A DNA stretch of 64,000 nucleotides from Stutzerimonas nosocomialis (GCF_005876855.1 NZ_QLAE01000007.1:1-64000), one strand, 5' to 3'; positions 34,971 through 44,862 are shown, counted from the first letter of the stretch. Program-made: numbers and translations. Notes: generated by a model not told the origin, from the letters alone.

Positions 34971-36827
34971 TCAGTAACGCTCGATCTCAGCCTCGGCTTG
35001 CTGCTTGGCGCGGAACGCGGCGAAGTCCTGCTGCCCGGCACGCGATGCGAGGAAGCGACGATAGTCCTGCTTCTCTTCATCGGACAAGGCTTCGGTCGGC
35101 TCGCTGACACCGCTCAGGCGGAGCACCACGTAATCGCCATTGGGCAGCGAAACACCCGAGTAGCTCGGCTTGTCGGCGACTTCAGGCTTGGGCATGCGGA
35201 ACACCGCCTGCAGCAGCGCCGGGTCCACACCTTCCTGGTTGCGCGTGGCTGCTTCCGTCTGTTGCCACTCGACCGAACGCTCCTGCCCGTCTCGCAGACT
35301 GGCGAGCAGCTTCTCGCCTTCGCTGCGCGCCTGCTCGGTCGCCTTGTCGCGGCGAAGCTGCTCGACGATGCCGTCGCGCACCTCATCCAGCTCGAGCGCC
35401 TCGGGCTGCAGATGCTCCTTGACCCGCAGGGCGATAGACGTGTCTGGATCCAGTTCGATCACACCGCTGTTGTTGCCATCGACCAGCACTTCCTCACTGA
35501 ACGCCGCCTGGATCACCTGGCGGTTGGCAGCGATCCCCTCTCCGCCTTCACGGCCGAAGGCAGGCGTGGTCTGAACCTTGAGGCCCAGCTCCTCGGCCGG
35601 CTGGCCAAGGTCGGAGGCTTCGAACGCCGCGTCTTCGAGGCGCTTGCTGGCTTCCACGAAACGCTGTTCAACCTGGCGGGCCTTGAGTTCACGTTCCAGC
35701 TCGGGACGCATGCTTTCGAGCGTCGGCACTTCCGGCGAGCGCACACCGAGCAGCTTGATCAGATGCCAGCCGAACTCCGAGCGCACCGGCTGTGACAGCT
35801 GATTCTCGTCAAGCGCGTAGAGCGCGTCTTCGAACGCCTGGTCGTACACTCCCGGGCCCGCGTAACCCAGGTCACCGCCCTCGCTTGCCGAACCCGGGTC
35901 TTGGGAAAACTCCTTGGCCAGCGCCGCGAAGTCCTCACCCGCCTCGACGCGCTTGCGGATCTCCTCGACCTTCTCGCGTGCCTGCTCGTCGCTCACGCCA
36001 TCGCCCGGCTCGATCAGGATGTGCGCGGCACGGCGCTGCTCGGCAAGGTTGGCGATCTGGTTGTGGTACAGCTCCTGCAGTTCCTCGTCGGATACGTCGA
36101 CCTGGTCGAAGAATGCATCCTTCTTGAGCTCAACGTACTCCAGTACCACCTGCTCGGGGGTACGGAACTGGTCGGCATGCGCTTCGTAATAGGCGCGCAC
36201 CTCGTCGTCGCCGACTTCGACAGCCGCGGCATCGGCTGCGACGGTCACTGCCGCGAAATCGCGGGTCTGCCGTTCAAGCCGGGCGAAATCCTCGATCTGC
36301 CGGTCGGTCACGAAGCCCGTTCCAGCGATACCTGCCCGCAGCTGGCCGATGAGCATTTCCTGCTCCAGCAGACGACGGAACTGCATACGGGTGTAGCCCA
36401 TCTGCTGCAGCACCTGATCGAACCGCGCGGCATTGAACGCGCCCTCGACTTGGAATTCAGGCGTCTGCAGGATCAGCTGGTCGAGCGACTGCTGCGAAAA
36501 GGCGAAGTCGGCCGACTTGGCCGCCTGGAGAAGCAGCATCCGCTCGATCAGGGAGTTCAACGCCGACTCACGCAGCAACCTGTCGTTGAGCAACGACGGA
36601 TCGAAATCGCGGCCAAGCTGCTGGGCTAGCTGGCGGCGCTGCAGCTCTACCGCCTGGGTGAGCTCGTCCTGCGAGATCTCTTCGCCATTTACCGACGCGG
36701 CATCCCGGCTATTGCTCACCGCGTTGAAAATCGCGTCGAAGCCGGTCAGCGCCAGGAGCATGACGATGATGCCGATGATGGTTTTGGCAATCCAGCCTTG
36801 TGAATTGTCCCTGATGTTCTGAAGCAT
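34971..36827 (-). CDS. ppiD: Periplasmic chaperone PpiD (SurA/parvulin-like)
   Basis: A protein of 618 residues anchored by one N-terminal helix (about 13-32, KTIIGIIVMLLALTGFDAIF). The SurA-like N-terminal domain covers about 40-200. The parvulin domain is about 260-360, with AAHILIEPGDG, FSQDPGSASEGGDLGYAGPG and GWHLIKLLGV. PpiD assists folding of exported proteins at the Sec translocon. The ATG at 36827 starts MLQNIRDNSQGWIAK, the family start; GGGGGAC lies upstream. It is downstream of hupB, separated by a palindrome and a structured element. Confidence 0.92.
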   Translation of the reverse strand: MLQNIRDNSQGWIAKTIIGIIVMLLALTGFDAIFNAVSNSRDAASVNGEEISQDELTQAVELQRRQLAQQLGRDFDPSLLNDRLLRESALNSLIERMLLLQAAKSADFAFSQQSLDQLILQTPEFQVEGAFNAARFDQVLQQMGYTRMQFRRLLEQEMLIGQLRAGIAGTGFVTDRQIEDFARLERQTRDFAAVTVAADAAAVEVGDDEVRAYYEAHADQFRTPEQVVLEYVELKKDAFFDQVDVSDEELQELYHNQIANLAEQRRAAHILIEPGDGVSDEQAREKVEEIRKRVEAGEDFAALAKEFSQDPGSASEGGDLGYAGPGVYDQAFEDALYALDENQLSQPVRSEFGWHLIKLLGVRSPEVPTLESMRPELERELKARQVEQRFVEASKRLEDAAFEASDLGQPAEELGLKVQTTPAFGREGGEGIAANRQVIQAAFSEEVLVDGNNSGVIELDPDTSIALRVKEHLQPEALELDEVRDGIVEQLRRDKATEQARSEGEKLLASLRDGQERSVEWQQTEAATRNQEGVDPALLQAVFRMPKPEVADKPSYSGVSLPNGDYVVLRLSGVSEPTEALSDEEKQDYRRFLASRAGQQDFAAFRAKQQAEAEIERY

Positions 36828-36889
36828 GCGTCCCCCAGGTAACAGCTGCACGTGCCTACCTGCAGCATGGGTGGAATCCAGATAGAAGA

Positions 36890-36913
36890 AAGGCGCATCC
36901 ATGGATGCGCCTT
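36890..36913 (-). terminator. Hairpin after hupB, likely terminator
   Basis: A perfect 24-base palindrome (arms AAGGCGCATCCA and TGGATGCGCCTT) lies 119 bases after the hupB stop on the minus strand. The following bases (TCTTCTATCT) are rich in T. It could end the abundant hupB transcript and leave partial read-through to ppiD. Confidence 0.55.
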
Positions 36914-36923
36914 CTCGGAGCTT

Positions 36924-36988
36924 TGGAGCGGTTGGGCTATCCCGGTACCGGCGCGCAACAGGCGCTGCCTGCCGGTTCAACCGCTCCA
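36924..36988 (-). ncRNA. Structured RNA element between hupB and ppiD
   Basis: TGGAGCGGTTG (36924-36934) and CAACCGCTCCA (36978-36988) are perfect 11-base arms. Between them, on the minus strand, ACCGGC pairs with GCCGGT, and AGGC-AGC-GCCT closes an inner hairpin. The result is a nested 65-base fold in the 3' region of hupB mRNA, just before the palindromic hairpin. It could be a small RNA, a processing signal or an RNA-stability element. I recognise no family. Confidence 0.4.
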
Positions 36989-37032
36989 GATCAGTGCCAG
37001 TCTAACCGAGCACCGAACGGATCGGAAAACGC

Positions 37033-37305
37033 TTAGTTAACAGCGTCTTTCAGAGCCTTGCCAGCTTTGAAGCCCGGGATCTTGGCAGCATCGATCTTGA
37101 TCGGCTTGCCAGTCTGCGGGTTGCGGCCAGTGCGAGCAGCGCGCTCTTTCACGGCGAAAGTACCGAAACCAACCAGTACCACGGAGTCACCAGCCTTCAG
37201 AGCGCCAGTGACGGATTCGATCACTGCGTCCAGCGCACGGCCAGCAACAGCTTTCGGGATATCAGCAGATGCAGCGATGGCATCGATCAGTTCCGACTTG
37301 TTCAC
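37033..37305 (-). CDS. hupB: Nucleoid protein HU-beta
   Basis: A DNA-bending protein of 90 residues. The N-terminal helices read [21 protein letters not shown]. The DNA-arm motif [12 protein letters not shown] is at about 61-72 and [16 protein letters not shown] ends the protein. It packages the chromosome together with HU-alpha. A consensus sigma70 promoter lies about 90-120 bases upstream, and a long leader follows. Position after lon and before ppiD is the usual one. Confidence 0.96.
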   Translation of the reverse strand: MNKSELIDAIAASADIPKAVAGRALDAVIESVTGALKAGDSVVLVGFGTFAVKERAARTGRNPQTGKPIKIDAAKIPGFKAGKALKDAVN

Positions 37306-37395
37306 TCTAAGTCCCCTTATTTCTGTTGAGTCTATCTATAATTTTTTAGGTGTAAGCAAAGCGGTGCTGGAATGGCACAGACACAAAGAGCCGGT

Positions 37396-37424
37396 TTATA
37401 ACAAGGGCCTCAAAATTGTGTCAA
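37396..37424 (-). promoter_or_regulatory. Consensus sigma70 promoter for hupB
   Basis: On the minus strand TTGACA (37424-37419) is followed by a 17-base spacer and TTATAA (37401-37396). It lies in the lon-hupB gap, 12 bases past the lon stop. This gives hupB a strong separate promoter and a leader of about 85 bases. Confidence 0.75.
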
Positions 37425-37436
37425 GGAAGCCTCCGG

Positions 37437-39833
37437 CTAATGCGTGCTGATTCGCTCCTTGGAATCAGACTCGCGCTTGTCATCCTTTGCAACCAGATCG
37501 GGAGCCGCATCGGGCAAGGGCTCCGGCGCGTATTGCAGCGCAATTTGCAGGACCTCGTCAATCCACTTGACCGGTTTAATCTGCAGGTCCTGCTTAATAT
37601 TTTCAGGAATCTCTTTCAGATCACGTTGATTCTCTTCCGGGATGATCACCGTCTTGATTCCACCCCGATGAGCGGCAAGTAACTTCTCCTTGAGTCCACC
37701 GATGGCAAGGACCTGACCACGCAAAGTGATCTCACCTGTCATTGCGACATCGGCGCGCACCGGAATGTGCGTCAATGCCGAAACCAGTGCGGTGCACATG
37801 CCGATACCTGCGCTCGGACCGTCCTTGGGCGTTGCGCCTTCGGGCACGTGAATGTGGATGTCCTGCTTCTCCTGGAAATCGGACGCAATGCCGAGGCTCT
37901 TGGCGCGGCTGCGTACCACGGTGAGCGCAGCGGTGATGGACTCGCCCATGACGTCGCCCAGCGAACCGGTCTTGATCAGTTGGCCTTTGCCCGGAACCAC
38001 GGCAGACTCGATCGTCAGCAGCTCTCCACCGACCTGGGTCCAGGCCAGCCCCGTCACCTGGCCGATCTGGTCTTCCTGCTCGGCAAGACCGTAGCGGAAT
38101 TTGCGTACACCCAGGAAATGCTCGAGGGAATCGGCGGTGACCTGAACCTGGAAGCGCTTCTCGGCAGCATGCTCCTTGACCACCTTGCGGCAGACCTTGG
38201 CAATCTGCCGCTCCAGGCTGCGAACGCCCGCTTCGCGGGTGTAGTAGCGGATGATGTCGAGCAGCGCCGCCTCGTCGAACTCGAGCTCGCCCTTCTTCAT
38301 GCCGTTGGCCTGAATCTGCTTGGGCGCCAGGTAGCGTCGGGCGATATTGACCTTCTCGTCCTCGGTATACCCAGGCAGGCGGATGACTTCCATGCGGTCG
38401 AGCAACGGCGCAGGAATGTTCATCGAGTTCGCGGTGCAGAGGAACATCACATCGGACAGGTCGTAATCGACCTCAAGATAGTGATCGTTGAAATTGTGGT
38501 TCTGCTCGGGATCGAGCACCTCGAGCAGCGCCGAGGCCGGATCGCCGCGCATGTCGCTGCCCAGCTTGTCGATCTCGTCGAGCAGGAACAGCGGGTTGCG
38601 CACGCCGACCTTGGTCATCTTCTGGATCAGGCGACCCGGCATCGAACCGATGTAGGTTCTGCGATGCCCACGGATCTCGGCCTCGTCCCGCACGCCACCC
38701 AGCGCCATGCGCACGAACTTGCGATTGGTCGAGCGCGCAATGGACTCGGCCAGCGACGTCTTGCCCACACCGGGCGGCCCCACCAGGCAGAGCACCGGCC
38801 CCTTGAGCTTCTTCACGCGCTTCTGCACCGCGAGATACTCGAGAATACGGTCCTTGACCTCTTCGAGACCGAAGTGGTCGGCGTCGAGCACTTCTTCGGC
38901 CTTGGCCATATCCAGGCGGACCTTGCTCGCCGCCTTCCATGGCACGTTCACCAGCCAGTCGATGTAGGTGCGCACCACGGTCGCTTCGGCGGACATCGGC
39001 GACATCTGCTTGAGCTTGTTCAGCTCGGCCTGCGCCTTGGCATGGGCGTCCTTGGTCAGGCCAGCGTTCTCGATGCGCTTCTTGAGATCATCGATCTCGT
39101 TGTGGCCCTCATCGATGTCGCCCAGCTCCTTCTGAATGGCCTTCATCTGCTCATTCAGGTAGTACTCGCGCTGGCTGCGCTCCATCTGCTTCTTCACCCG
39201 GCCACGGATGCGCTTCTCAACCTGCAGCAGATCGATTTCGGCATCCAGCAACGCCAGCACATGCTCGACGCGGGCAGCCAGGTCGGTGATTTCGAGAATT
39301 TCCTGCTTCTGCTCGATCTTCAGCGCCATATGCGCGGCCATGGTATCCACTAGGCGCGACGGCTCGTCGATGCTGCTGAGCGAGGAAAGCACCTCGGCCG
39401 GCACCTTCTTGCCCAGCTGCACATACTGCTCGAACTGGCTGAGCAGGCTGCGAACGAAGACTTCCGCCTCGCGTTCGGCCACGGCCGATTCGTCGATCAG
39501 GCTCACTTCGGCGCGGCAATGCTCGTCGATCTCGTAAAAGCGCTCGATCTGCCCCCGCTGCTCGCCCTCGACCAGCACCTTGACCGTACCGTCGGGCAAC
39601 TTGAGCAGCTGCAGAACGGTGGCCACGGTGCCGACCCGATAAAGAGCCTCTTCGCCCGGATCGTCGTCAGCCGGGTTTTTCTGCGCCAGCAGCAGAATCT
39701 GCTTGTCGCCGACCATGGCGGATTCGAGCGCCTCGATGGACTTCTCGCGGCCAACGAACAGCGGAATCACCATGTGCGGATACACCACCACATCGCGCAG
39801 CGGCAGGAGGGGCAATTCGATGGTTGTATTCAT
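37437..39833 (-). CDS. lon: ATP-dependent protease Lon
   Basis: A protein of 798 residues: N-terminal substrate domain (about 8-200), coiled region (about 200-300), AAA+ module with Walker A GPPGVGKT (352-359), Walker [11 protein letters not shown], and a C-terminal protease domain with S674 in [10 protein letters not shown] and K717 in [10 protein letters not shown]. It degrades misfolded and regulatory proteins. The short C-terminal extension (about 775-798) is charged and follows the family core. A heat-shock type promoter lies upstream. Confidence 0.97.
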   Translation of the reverse strand: MNTTIELPLLPLRDVVVYPHMVIPLFVGREKSIEALESAMVGDKQILLLAQKNPADDDPGEEALYRVGTVATVLQLLKLPDGTVKVLVEGEQRGQIERFYEIDEHCRAEVSLIDESAVAEREAEVFVRSLLSQFEQYVQLGKKVPAEVLSSLSSIDEPSRLVDTMAAHMALKIEQKQEILEITDLAARVEHVLALLDAEIDLLQVEKRIRGRVKKQMERSQREYYLNEQMKAIQKELGDIDEGHNEIDDLKKRIENAGLTKDAHAKAQAELNKLKQMSPMSAEATVVRTYIDWLVNVPWKAASKVRLDMAKAEEVLDADHFGLEEVKDRILEYLAVQKRVKKLKGPVLCLVGPPGVGKTSLAESIARSTNRKFVRMALGGVRDEAEIRGHRRTYIGSMPGRLIQKMTKVGVRNPLFLLDEIDKLGSDMRGDPASALLEVLDPEQNHNFNDHYLEVDYDLSDVMFLCTANSMNIPAPLLDRMEVIRLPGYTEDEKVNIARRYLAPKQIQANGMKKGELEFDEAALLDIIRYYTREAGVRSLERQIAKVCRKVVKEHAAEKRFQVQVTADSLEHFLGVRKFRYGLAEQEDQIGQVTGLAWTQVGGELLTIESAVVPGKGQLIKTGSLGDVMGESITAALTVVRSRAKSLGIASDFQEKQDIHIHVPEGATPKDGPSAGIGMCTALVSALTHIPVRADVAMTGEITLRGQVLAIGGLKEKLLAAHRGGIKTVIIPEENQRDLKEIPENIKQDLQIKPVKWIDEVLQIALQYAPEPLPDAAPDLVAKDDKRESDSKERISTH

Positions 39834-39891
39834 AAGTCTCAGCTCTACTGCGGCCCCTAGGGCCGAAACGGACAGGGTGCCCTTCGAATTA

Positions 39892-39920
39892 AGATGAGGG
39901 TGTCACCCTTAAAAAACAAG
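39892..39920 (-). promoter_or_regulatory. Candidate sigma32 heat-shock promoter for lon
   Basis: On the minus strand CTTGTTT (39921-39915) matches the sigma32 -35 (CTTGAAA), and after about 14 bases CCTCATCT (39899-39892) resembles the -10 CCCCATNT. The distance to the lon start is about 60 bases. Lon is a heat-shock gene in many proteobacteria, which fits. Confidence 0.45.
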
Positions 39921-39930
39921 GACAGCGGCT

Positions 39931-39960
39931 AAAAAGCAAAGGGGCCCGGAGGCCCCTTTT
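39931..39960 (-). terminator. Rho-independent terminator after clpX
   Basis: AAAGGGGCC and GGCCCCTTT pair around CGGA, and on the minus strand GCTTTTTAG follows. It stands three bases after the clpX stop and separates clpX from lon. Confidence 0.82.
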
Positions 39961-39963
39961 CTA

Positions 39964-41244
39964 TCACGCGTCAGGCGCCACCTTGGCAGGCGGCTCGCTG
40001 TTCTCGTAGATCAGCAGCGGCTTGGACGTACCTTCGATGACGCTCTCGTCGATGACCACCTTGCTGACATCTTTTTGCGACGGGATGTCGTACATGGTGT
40101 CGAGCAGCACGCCTTCGAGGATCGAACGCAGGCCACGCGCACCGGTCCGCCGCTCGAGCGCCCGATGGGCAACCGAGCGAAGCGCGTCGGGACGAAATTC
40201 CAGATCGACCCCTTCGAGTTCGAACAGCTTCGCATACTGCTTGGTCAGCGCATTCTTGGGCTCGGTCAGAATCTGGATCAGCGCCGCCTCGTCCAGCTCA
40301 TCCAGGGTCGCGATGACCGGCAGACGACCAACGAACTCGGGGATCAGACCGAACTTGACCAGATCGTCCGGCTCGACGGCACGCAGCGCCTCGCCGACCT
40401 TCTTGCCCGGGTCCTTGCTGCGGACTTCGGCGTTGAAACCGATACCGCCCTGGGTGGAGCGGTTCTGAATGACCTTCTCCAGACCGGCGAAGGCACCGCC
40501 GCAGATGAACAGGATGTTGCGCGTATCGACCTGCAGGAATTCCTGCTGCGGATGCTTGCGACCACCCTGGGGAGGAACCGAAGCTACGGTACCTTCGATC
40601 AGCTTGAGCAGCGCCTGCTGCACGCCCTCGCCCGACACGTCACGCGTGATGGAGGGGTTGTCGGACTTGCGGGAGATCTTGTCGATCTCGTCGATGTAGA
40701 CGATGCCCATCTGGGCCTTTTCGACATCGTAATCGCACTTCTGCAGCAGCTTCTGGATGATGTTCTCGACATCCTCGCCCACGTACCCCGCTTCGGTGAG
40801 GGTGGTCGCATCGGCGATGGTGAACGGTACGTTGAGCAGACGAGCCAGGGTTTCGGCCAGCAGCGTCTTGCCGGAGCCGGTGGGCCCGATGAGGAGAATG
40901 TTGCTCTTGCCCAGCTCGACTTCTTCTTTCTTGTCGCGCTGGTTCAACCGCTTGTAGTGGTTGTAAACGGCCACCGCCAGGATCTTCTTCGCGCGCTCCT
41001 GACCAATGACGTACTGGTCGAGGATGCCGCTGATCTCCTTGGGCGCAGGCAGCTTGTGCGCGTTGCTTTCGGCCTGGGCTTCCTGCACCTCCTCACGGAT
41101 GATGTCATTGCACAGGTCGACGCACTCGTCGCAGATGAAGACCGAAGGTCCGGCAATCAATTTGCGAACTTCATGCTGGCTTTTGCCGCAAAAAGAGCAA
41201 TAAAGCAGTTTGCCGGAGTCTTCGCCGTTACGGGTGTCAGTCAT
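39964..41244 (-). CDS. clpX: ClpX, unfoldase of the ClpXP protease
   Basis: An AAA+ protein of 426 residues. The zinc-binding domain has C16, C19, C38 and C41 ([20 protein letters not shown]). Walker A is GPTGSGKT (120-127), Walker B is [11 protein letters not shown] (about 180-190), and the ClpP-docking loop IGF is in [12 protein letters not shown]. The pore loop is in the G-Y-V-G motif ([10 protein letters not shown]). The ATG at 41244 starts [14 protein letters not shown], the family start. Together with clpP and tig it forms the standard locus. Confidence 0.97.
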   Translation of the reverse strand: MTDTRNGEDSGKLLYCSFCGKSQHEVRKLIAGPSVFICDECVDLCNDIIREEVQEAQAESNAHKLPAPKEISGILDQYVIGQERAKKILAVAVYNHYKRLNQRDKKEEVELGKSNILLIGPTGSGKTLLAETLARLLNVPFTIADATTLTEAGYVGEDVENIIQKLLQKCDYDVEKAQMGIVYIDEIDKISRKSDNPSITRDVSGEGVQQALLKLIEGTVASVPPQGGRKHPQQEFLQVDTRNILFICGGAFAGLEKVIQNRSTQGGIGFNAEVRSKDPGKKVGEALRAVEPDDLVKFGLIPEFVGRLPVIATLDELDEAALIQILTEPKNALTKQYAKLFELEGVDLEFRPDALRSVAHRALERRTGARGLRSILEGVLLDTMYDIPSQKDVSKVVIDESVIEGTSKPLLIYENSEPPAKVAPDA

Positions 41245-41291
41245 TCGATCAATCCAATCGGGGAAGGCTTGGAACACAAGATGAAGGCAAT

Positions 41292-41313
41292 CGTGGGCTT
41301 TTTCAAGCCCACG
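41292..41313 (-). terminator. Hairpin between clpP and clpX
   Basis: CGTGGGCTT and AAGCCCACG pair around TTTC. On the minus strand no long T-run follows, so it may be a processing or attenuation stem rather than a full terminator. Confidence 0.45.
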
Positions 41314-41344
41314 AGGCAGCCGGACATCGCAGACCCTGGTGGAA

Positions 41345-41989
41345 TCAGCTGGCGACCTGACGGTGACGCAGAACCTGGTCGATCAGGCCGTAGGTGACGG
41401 CATCGTCGCCGCTCATGAAGTTGTCGCGATCGGTGTCGCGGGCGATGACCTCGATCGGTTGACCGGTGTGCTCGGCCAGGACCTTGTTCAGCCGCTCACG
41501 GATCGTCAGGATCTCGCGGGCGTGAATTTCGATGTCCGAAGCCTGCCCCTGGAAGCCGCCCAGAGGCTGGTGGATCATCATCCGCGAATGCGGCAGGCAG
41601 TAGCGCTTGCCAGCGGCGCCGCCGGCGAGCAGCAGCGCACCCATGCTGCAGGCCTGACCGATGCAGATCGTCGAAACGTCGGGCTTGATGAACTGCATGG
41701 TGTCGTAGATGGCCATCCCGGCGGTAACCGAACCGCCCGGCGAGTTGATGTAAAGGTGGATGTCCTTGTCCGGGTTTTCCGCCTCGAGGAACAGCAGCTG
41801 CGCGACGATCAGGTTGGCCATGTAGTCTTCGACCTGGCCGACCATGAAGATCACCCGCTCCTTCAGGAGACGCGAATAGATGTCGTACGCACGCTCACCC
41901 CGGGCCGATTGCTCGATAACCATCGGGACCAGGCCACCGGCGGCCTGGATGTCCGGTGCTTGCGCTTGCATGTAAGAATTACGGGACAT
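41345..41989 (-). CDS. clpP: ClpP, proteolytic subunit of ClpXP
   Basis: A serine protease of 214 residues that forms the tetradecameric chamber. The triad is S115 in [11 protein letters not shown]140 in [10 protein letters not shown] and D185 in [10 protein letters not shown]. The N-terminal 15 or so residues ([15 protein letters not shown]) are probably removed as a propeptide. It lies 90 bases after tig and 100 bases before clpX on the same strand. Confidence 0.97.
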   Translation of the reverse strand: MSRNSYMQAQAPDIQAAGGLVPMVIEQSARGERAYDIYSRLLKERVIFMVGQVEDYMANLIVAQLLFLEAENPDKDIHLYINSPGGSVTAGMAIYDTMQFIKPDVSTICIGQACSMGALLLAGGAAGKRYCLPHSRMMIHQPLGGFQGQASDIEIHAREILTIRERLNKVLAEHTGQPIEVIARDTDRDNFMSGDDAVTYGLIDQVLRHRQVAS

Positions 41990-42025
41990 GTTCCAGCGAT
42001 ACTCCCTATGTCATGCCGTCAAAGA

Positions 42026-42052
42026 CATAAGCCAGCACGAGGCTGGCTTATG
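42026..42052 (-). terminator. Hairpin after tig
   Basis: CATAAGCCAGC and GCTGGCTTATG pair around ACGAG. On the minus strand TCTTTG follows, a weak T-tract. It may reduce read-through from tig to clpP. Confidence 0.5.
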
Positions 42053-42079
42053 GTTGCGCATCAAACGATGTGAAGAAAG

Positions 42080-43390
42080 TCAGGCAGCTTGCGACGCTTC
42101 CACAGGCTTCACTGCTTCTTCGTAGGAGACCGATTTGTCGGTCACTTTAGCCTGCTGCAGAACAGTATCTACAACTTGCTCTTCGAGCACAACCGAGCGG
42201 ACTTCGTTCATTTGCTCGTCGTTCTTGTAGTACCAGGACACCACCTGCTCGGGCTCCTGATAGGCCGAGGCCATCTCTTCGATCAGCTCGCGGACGCGGG
42301 CTTCGTCAGGCTTGAGCTCTTTCTGCTTGACCACTTCGGCGACGATCAGACCCAGCACGACACGGCGCTTGGCCTGCTCCTGGAACAGCTCGGCAGGCAG
42401 CTGGTCGGGCTTGATGTTGCCACCGAACTGCTGGACGGCCTGGACGCGCAGACGATTGACTTCGTTGTCGATCAGGGCCTTCGGCACGTCGATCTGGTTG
42501 GTGGTGATCAGGCCTTCCATCACCTGATTCTTGACCTTGGACTTGATCGCCTGACGCAGCTCACGCTCCATGTTCTTGCGAACCTCGGCGCGGAAGCCTT
42601 CCAGGCCACCTTCCTGCACGCCGAACTGAGCGAAGAACGCTTCGTCCAGTTCCGGCAGCTGGGGTGCAGCCACGGCGTTGACGGTCACGGTGAACTCGGC
42701 GGTTTTGCCGGCCAGGTCCAGATTCTGGTAGTCCTCGGGGAAGGTCGGGTTGATCACGCGCTCTTCACCGACCTTGACGCCCACCAGTGCATCCTCGAAG
42801 CCCGGGATCATGCGGCCCGAACCCAGCACCAGCTGAGTGTTGCTGGCCGAACCACCGGCAAAGGCTTCACCGTCGATCTTGCCTACGAAATCGATGGTCA
42901 GCTGGTCGCCGTTCTCGGCGGCGCGATCGACCGCTTCGTAGCGGGTGTTCTGCTTGCGCAGGATTTCCAGCATGTTGTCGACGTCGGACTCGGCGACCTC
43001 GGCGCTCAGGCGCTCGACTTCGATACCGTCGAAACCGGCTACCTGGAATTCAGGAAAGACTTCGAACGTGGCGATGTATTCCAGATCCTTGCCCTTCTCG
43101 AACACCTTCGGCTCGACCGCCGGCGCACCGGCCGGGTTCAGCTTCTCGGCGACCACGGCTTCATAGAAGGTGGCCTGGATGACGTCGCCCAGGACTTCCT
43201 GACGTGCGGCCGCTTCGTAACGCTGACGAATGACGCTCATGGGCACCTTGCCGGGGCGGAAGCCCGGGATCTTCGCCCGGCTGGCAGTCTGCTGCAGACG
43301 CTTGTTGACTTCGGTCTCGATGCGCTCGGCGGGCACGCCGATGGTCATGCGGCGCTCAAGAGCGGAGGTGCTTTCAACAGAAACTTGCAT
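42080..43390 (-). CDS. tig: Trigger factor
   Basis: A ribosome-bound chaperone of 436 residues. The ribosome-binding signature is in [18 protein letters not shown] (about 41-58), the FKBP-like PPIase domain is about 155-245 ([20 protein letters not shown] and [13 protein letters not shown]), and the C-terminal arms follow. The ATG at 43390 gives the usual [15 protein letters not shown]. An ORF reading further upstream adds 63 unrelated residues. GAGGAA precedes the start. Confidence 0.95.
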   Translation of the reverse strand: MQVSVESTSALERRMTIGVPAERIETEVNKRLQQTASRAKIPGFRPGKVPMSVIRQRYEAAARQEVLGDVIQATFYEAVVAEKLNPAGAPAVEPKVFEKGKDLEYIATFEVFPEFQVAGFDGIEVERLSAEVAESDVDNMLEILRKQNTRYEAVDRAAENGDQLTIDFVGKIDGEAFAGGSASNTQLVLGSGRMIPGFEDALVGVKVGEERVINPTFPEDYQNLDLAGKTAEFTVTVNAVAAPQLPELDEAFFAQFGVQEGGLEGFRAEVRKNMERELRQAIKSKVKNQVMEGLITTNQIDVPKALIDNEVNRLRVQAVQQFGGNIKPDQLPAELFQEQAKRRVVLGLIVAEVVKQKELKPDEARVRELIEEMASAYQEPEQVVSWYYKNDEQMNEVRSVVLEEQVVDTVLQQAKVTDKSVSYEEAVKPVEASQAA

Positions 43391-43712
43391 GTATTTTCCT
43401 CGTTGCACAGACATTAGCCGGGCGTTCCGGCCCAAGAATTGGGCATGCATTCTAGAGACTCGGTTGACAGAAGTCACCCCGCACCCGTCACCCGCATCGC
43501 TCACGACAGGCGCATGGTGCGGGCTACAGGCGCCGACACGCCATAAAGAAGAAAAAAGCGGGAAAGGAACACGAGGCAAAAGCCCTCAAACACTCACTAC
43601 TCACTACTCACTCCGAATGCGCGCCCCTCTGCCTCGACAGGCGCATTACGACGATTCCTATCTGCAGACACAAAGGATGCTATATTGAATCTACAGACAC
43701 AGGAGAAGAGCC
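43391..43712. other. Intergenic region between tig and the Xre-RES pair
   Basis: About 320 bases without a protein gene. It holds the tig leader on the minus strand, a short tandem repeat of ACTCACT in three perfect copies (43592-43612), and the TA promoter/operator near its right end. No other RNA gene or mobile element is seen. Confidence 0.5.
43661..43701 (+). promoter_or_regulatory. Candidate TA operator/promoter with repeated palindromic boxes
   Basis: TCTGCAGACACA (43661-43672) and TCTACAGACACA (43690-43701) repeat with a 29-base step. The 8-base core TCTGCAGA is a perfect palindrome. Between them lies TATATT (43681-43686), a good -10. The boxes flank the -10 and come just before the antitoxin Shine-Dalgarno, as expected if the antitoxin represses its own operon. 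Confidence 0.5.
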
Positions 43713-44117
43713 ATGACAGCGATGCCACAGGCGCAGCCACTTACCCGGGATCAGGGCGCCACCGGATTGAGAGCGGCCGTGAACATTCTCGACAGATGGC
43801 AGGCCTCCACTGAACAGGCTTGCCGGATCCTGCGCATCTCGCGCAGCACTCATTCAAGGGCCAAGCTGGGTGACTCCGCCTGGTCGGTGAGCCTGGACCC
43901 GGACCAGATGCAGCGCATCAGTTTCGTATTGAACATTCATGCCGCCCTGCGGACGCTGTTCGACAATCCGGAGAATGCCTACGGCTTCCCGGCAATGGCC
44001 AACGGCAATGCCTTTTTCAATGGACGGTCGCCGCTGGACGTCATGTCGCAAGGGGACATGATCTCCCTGTACGAAACGTTCAGGCGCATCGACAGCCTGC
44101 GGGGCGCACAGTGGTGA
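43713..44117 (+). CDS. Xre/MbcA/ParS-type antitoxin of a RES module
   Basis: A protein of 134 residues. The N-terminal part (about 20-60) is Xre-like and contains the helix-turn-helix LDRWQASTEQACRILRISRSTHSRAKLG. The C-terminal part (about 68-128) is the MbcA/ParS toxin-binding domain, with RISFVLNIHAALRTLFDNPE, FNGRSPLDVMSQGDMISLYETFRRID. It should bind and inhibit the toxin encoded directly downstream and repress the operon. GGAGAAGAG lies before the ATG. The gene overlaps the RES gene by seven bases. Confidence 0.85.
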   Translation: MTAMPQAQPLTRDQGATGLRAAVNILDRWQASTEQACRILRISRSTHSRAKLGDSAWSVSLDPDQMQRISFVLNIHAALRTLFDNPENAYGFPAMANGNAFFNGRSPLDVMSQGDMISLYETFRRIDSLRGAQW

Positions 44118-44806
44118 CGCCGCTACGGCAACTGGCGGAGCGATCCGGCGGTCAGCAACAGGCCTATCGCCTGGTCAACTCCAAGTTCCCACCGATCGCG
44201 CTGTTCGATGATGTCGCAGACGCCAGCGAGTTCGAAACGCTGTACCAGCTCCAGGCTCTGACCAACCCCAGACTGCAGAACGAGACCGGCCGCCTGGAAT
44301 TGATCCCGCGCGAAGAAATTCCGTTCGGCATCCCGGGCTGTTCGTATGCGACAGCACCCTTCACCCATGTGAACCCCGCGGGATCTCGCTTCAGCGACGG
44401 AAGCTACGGCGTGCTCTACCTCGCCGCGACCATGGACACGGCGCTCGCGGAGGTCCGCCACCATCAGGCGCTGTACTGGTCGAAGGTCGCAGGCCTGAGC
44501 TTCGAGCGCTTCACCTTCCGCGGCCTGTCGTGCCTGTTCGACGAAAGCGGCATGCTGGACGCCACAGGCCTCCCCTTCAACGATCCTATCTATCACCCGA
44601 GCGACTACCGGTATTCCCGGGACTTTGGCAAGTCGATCAAGGAAGCCGGGAAACCGGGGCTTCGCTATCGCTCAGTGAGAAAGGAAGGAAAGGTTTGCTG
44701 GGCCCTGATGACACCCAGGCCAGTGGCCTCGATTATCCAGACAGCTCACTATGAAATGATCTGGAACGGCGACATCTCCAGCGTCAGCCTGATCAGCGCC
44801 ACCTGA
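44111..44806 (+). CDS. RES-domain toxin
   Basis: A protein of 231 residues with the RES domain, named after conserved Arg, Glu and Ser. Visible marks are AYRLVNSKFPP (about 18-28), a long loop with NPAGSRFSDGSYGVLYLAATMDTALAEVRHH (about 93-123), and later the Ser-containing end (VASIIQTAHY). RES toxins deplete NAD+ by hydrolysis or phosphorolysis. The start is GTG at 44111 (or 44114), in the antitoxin stop, so translation is coupled. A minus-strand tRNA cluster lies downstream. Confidence 0.85.
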   Translation: MVTPLRQLAERSGGQQQAYRLVNSKFPPIALFDDVADASEFETLYQLQALTNPRLQNETGRLELIPREEIPFGIPGCSYATAPFTHVNPAGSRFSDGSYGVLYLAATMDTALAEVRHHQALYWSKVAGLSFERFTFRGLSCLFDESGMLDATGLPFNDPIYHPSDYRYSRDFGKSIKEAGKPGLRYRSVRKEGKVCWALMTPRPVASIIQTAHYEMIWNGDISSVSLISAT

Positions 44807-44862
44807 CGGCGCACCGACCACCGCAAGCACCACTACCTCACCGACCCGATCAAACGCCAGGC

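Noticed and set aside
37767-39353. A long open frame opposite lon
   Set aside because: Antisense shadow of the lon coding sequence; low-complexity composition and no family match.
43592-43612. The ACTCACT repeats as a CRISPR or satellite array
   Set aside because: Only three 7-base units without spacers and no cas genes nearby.
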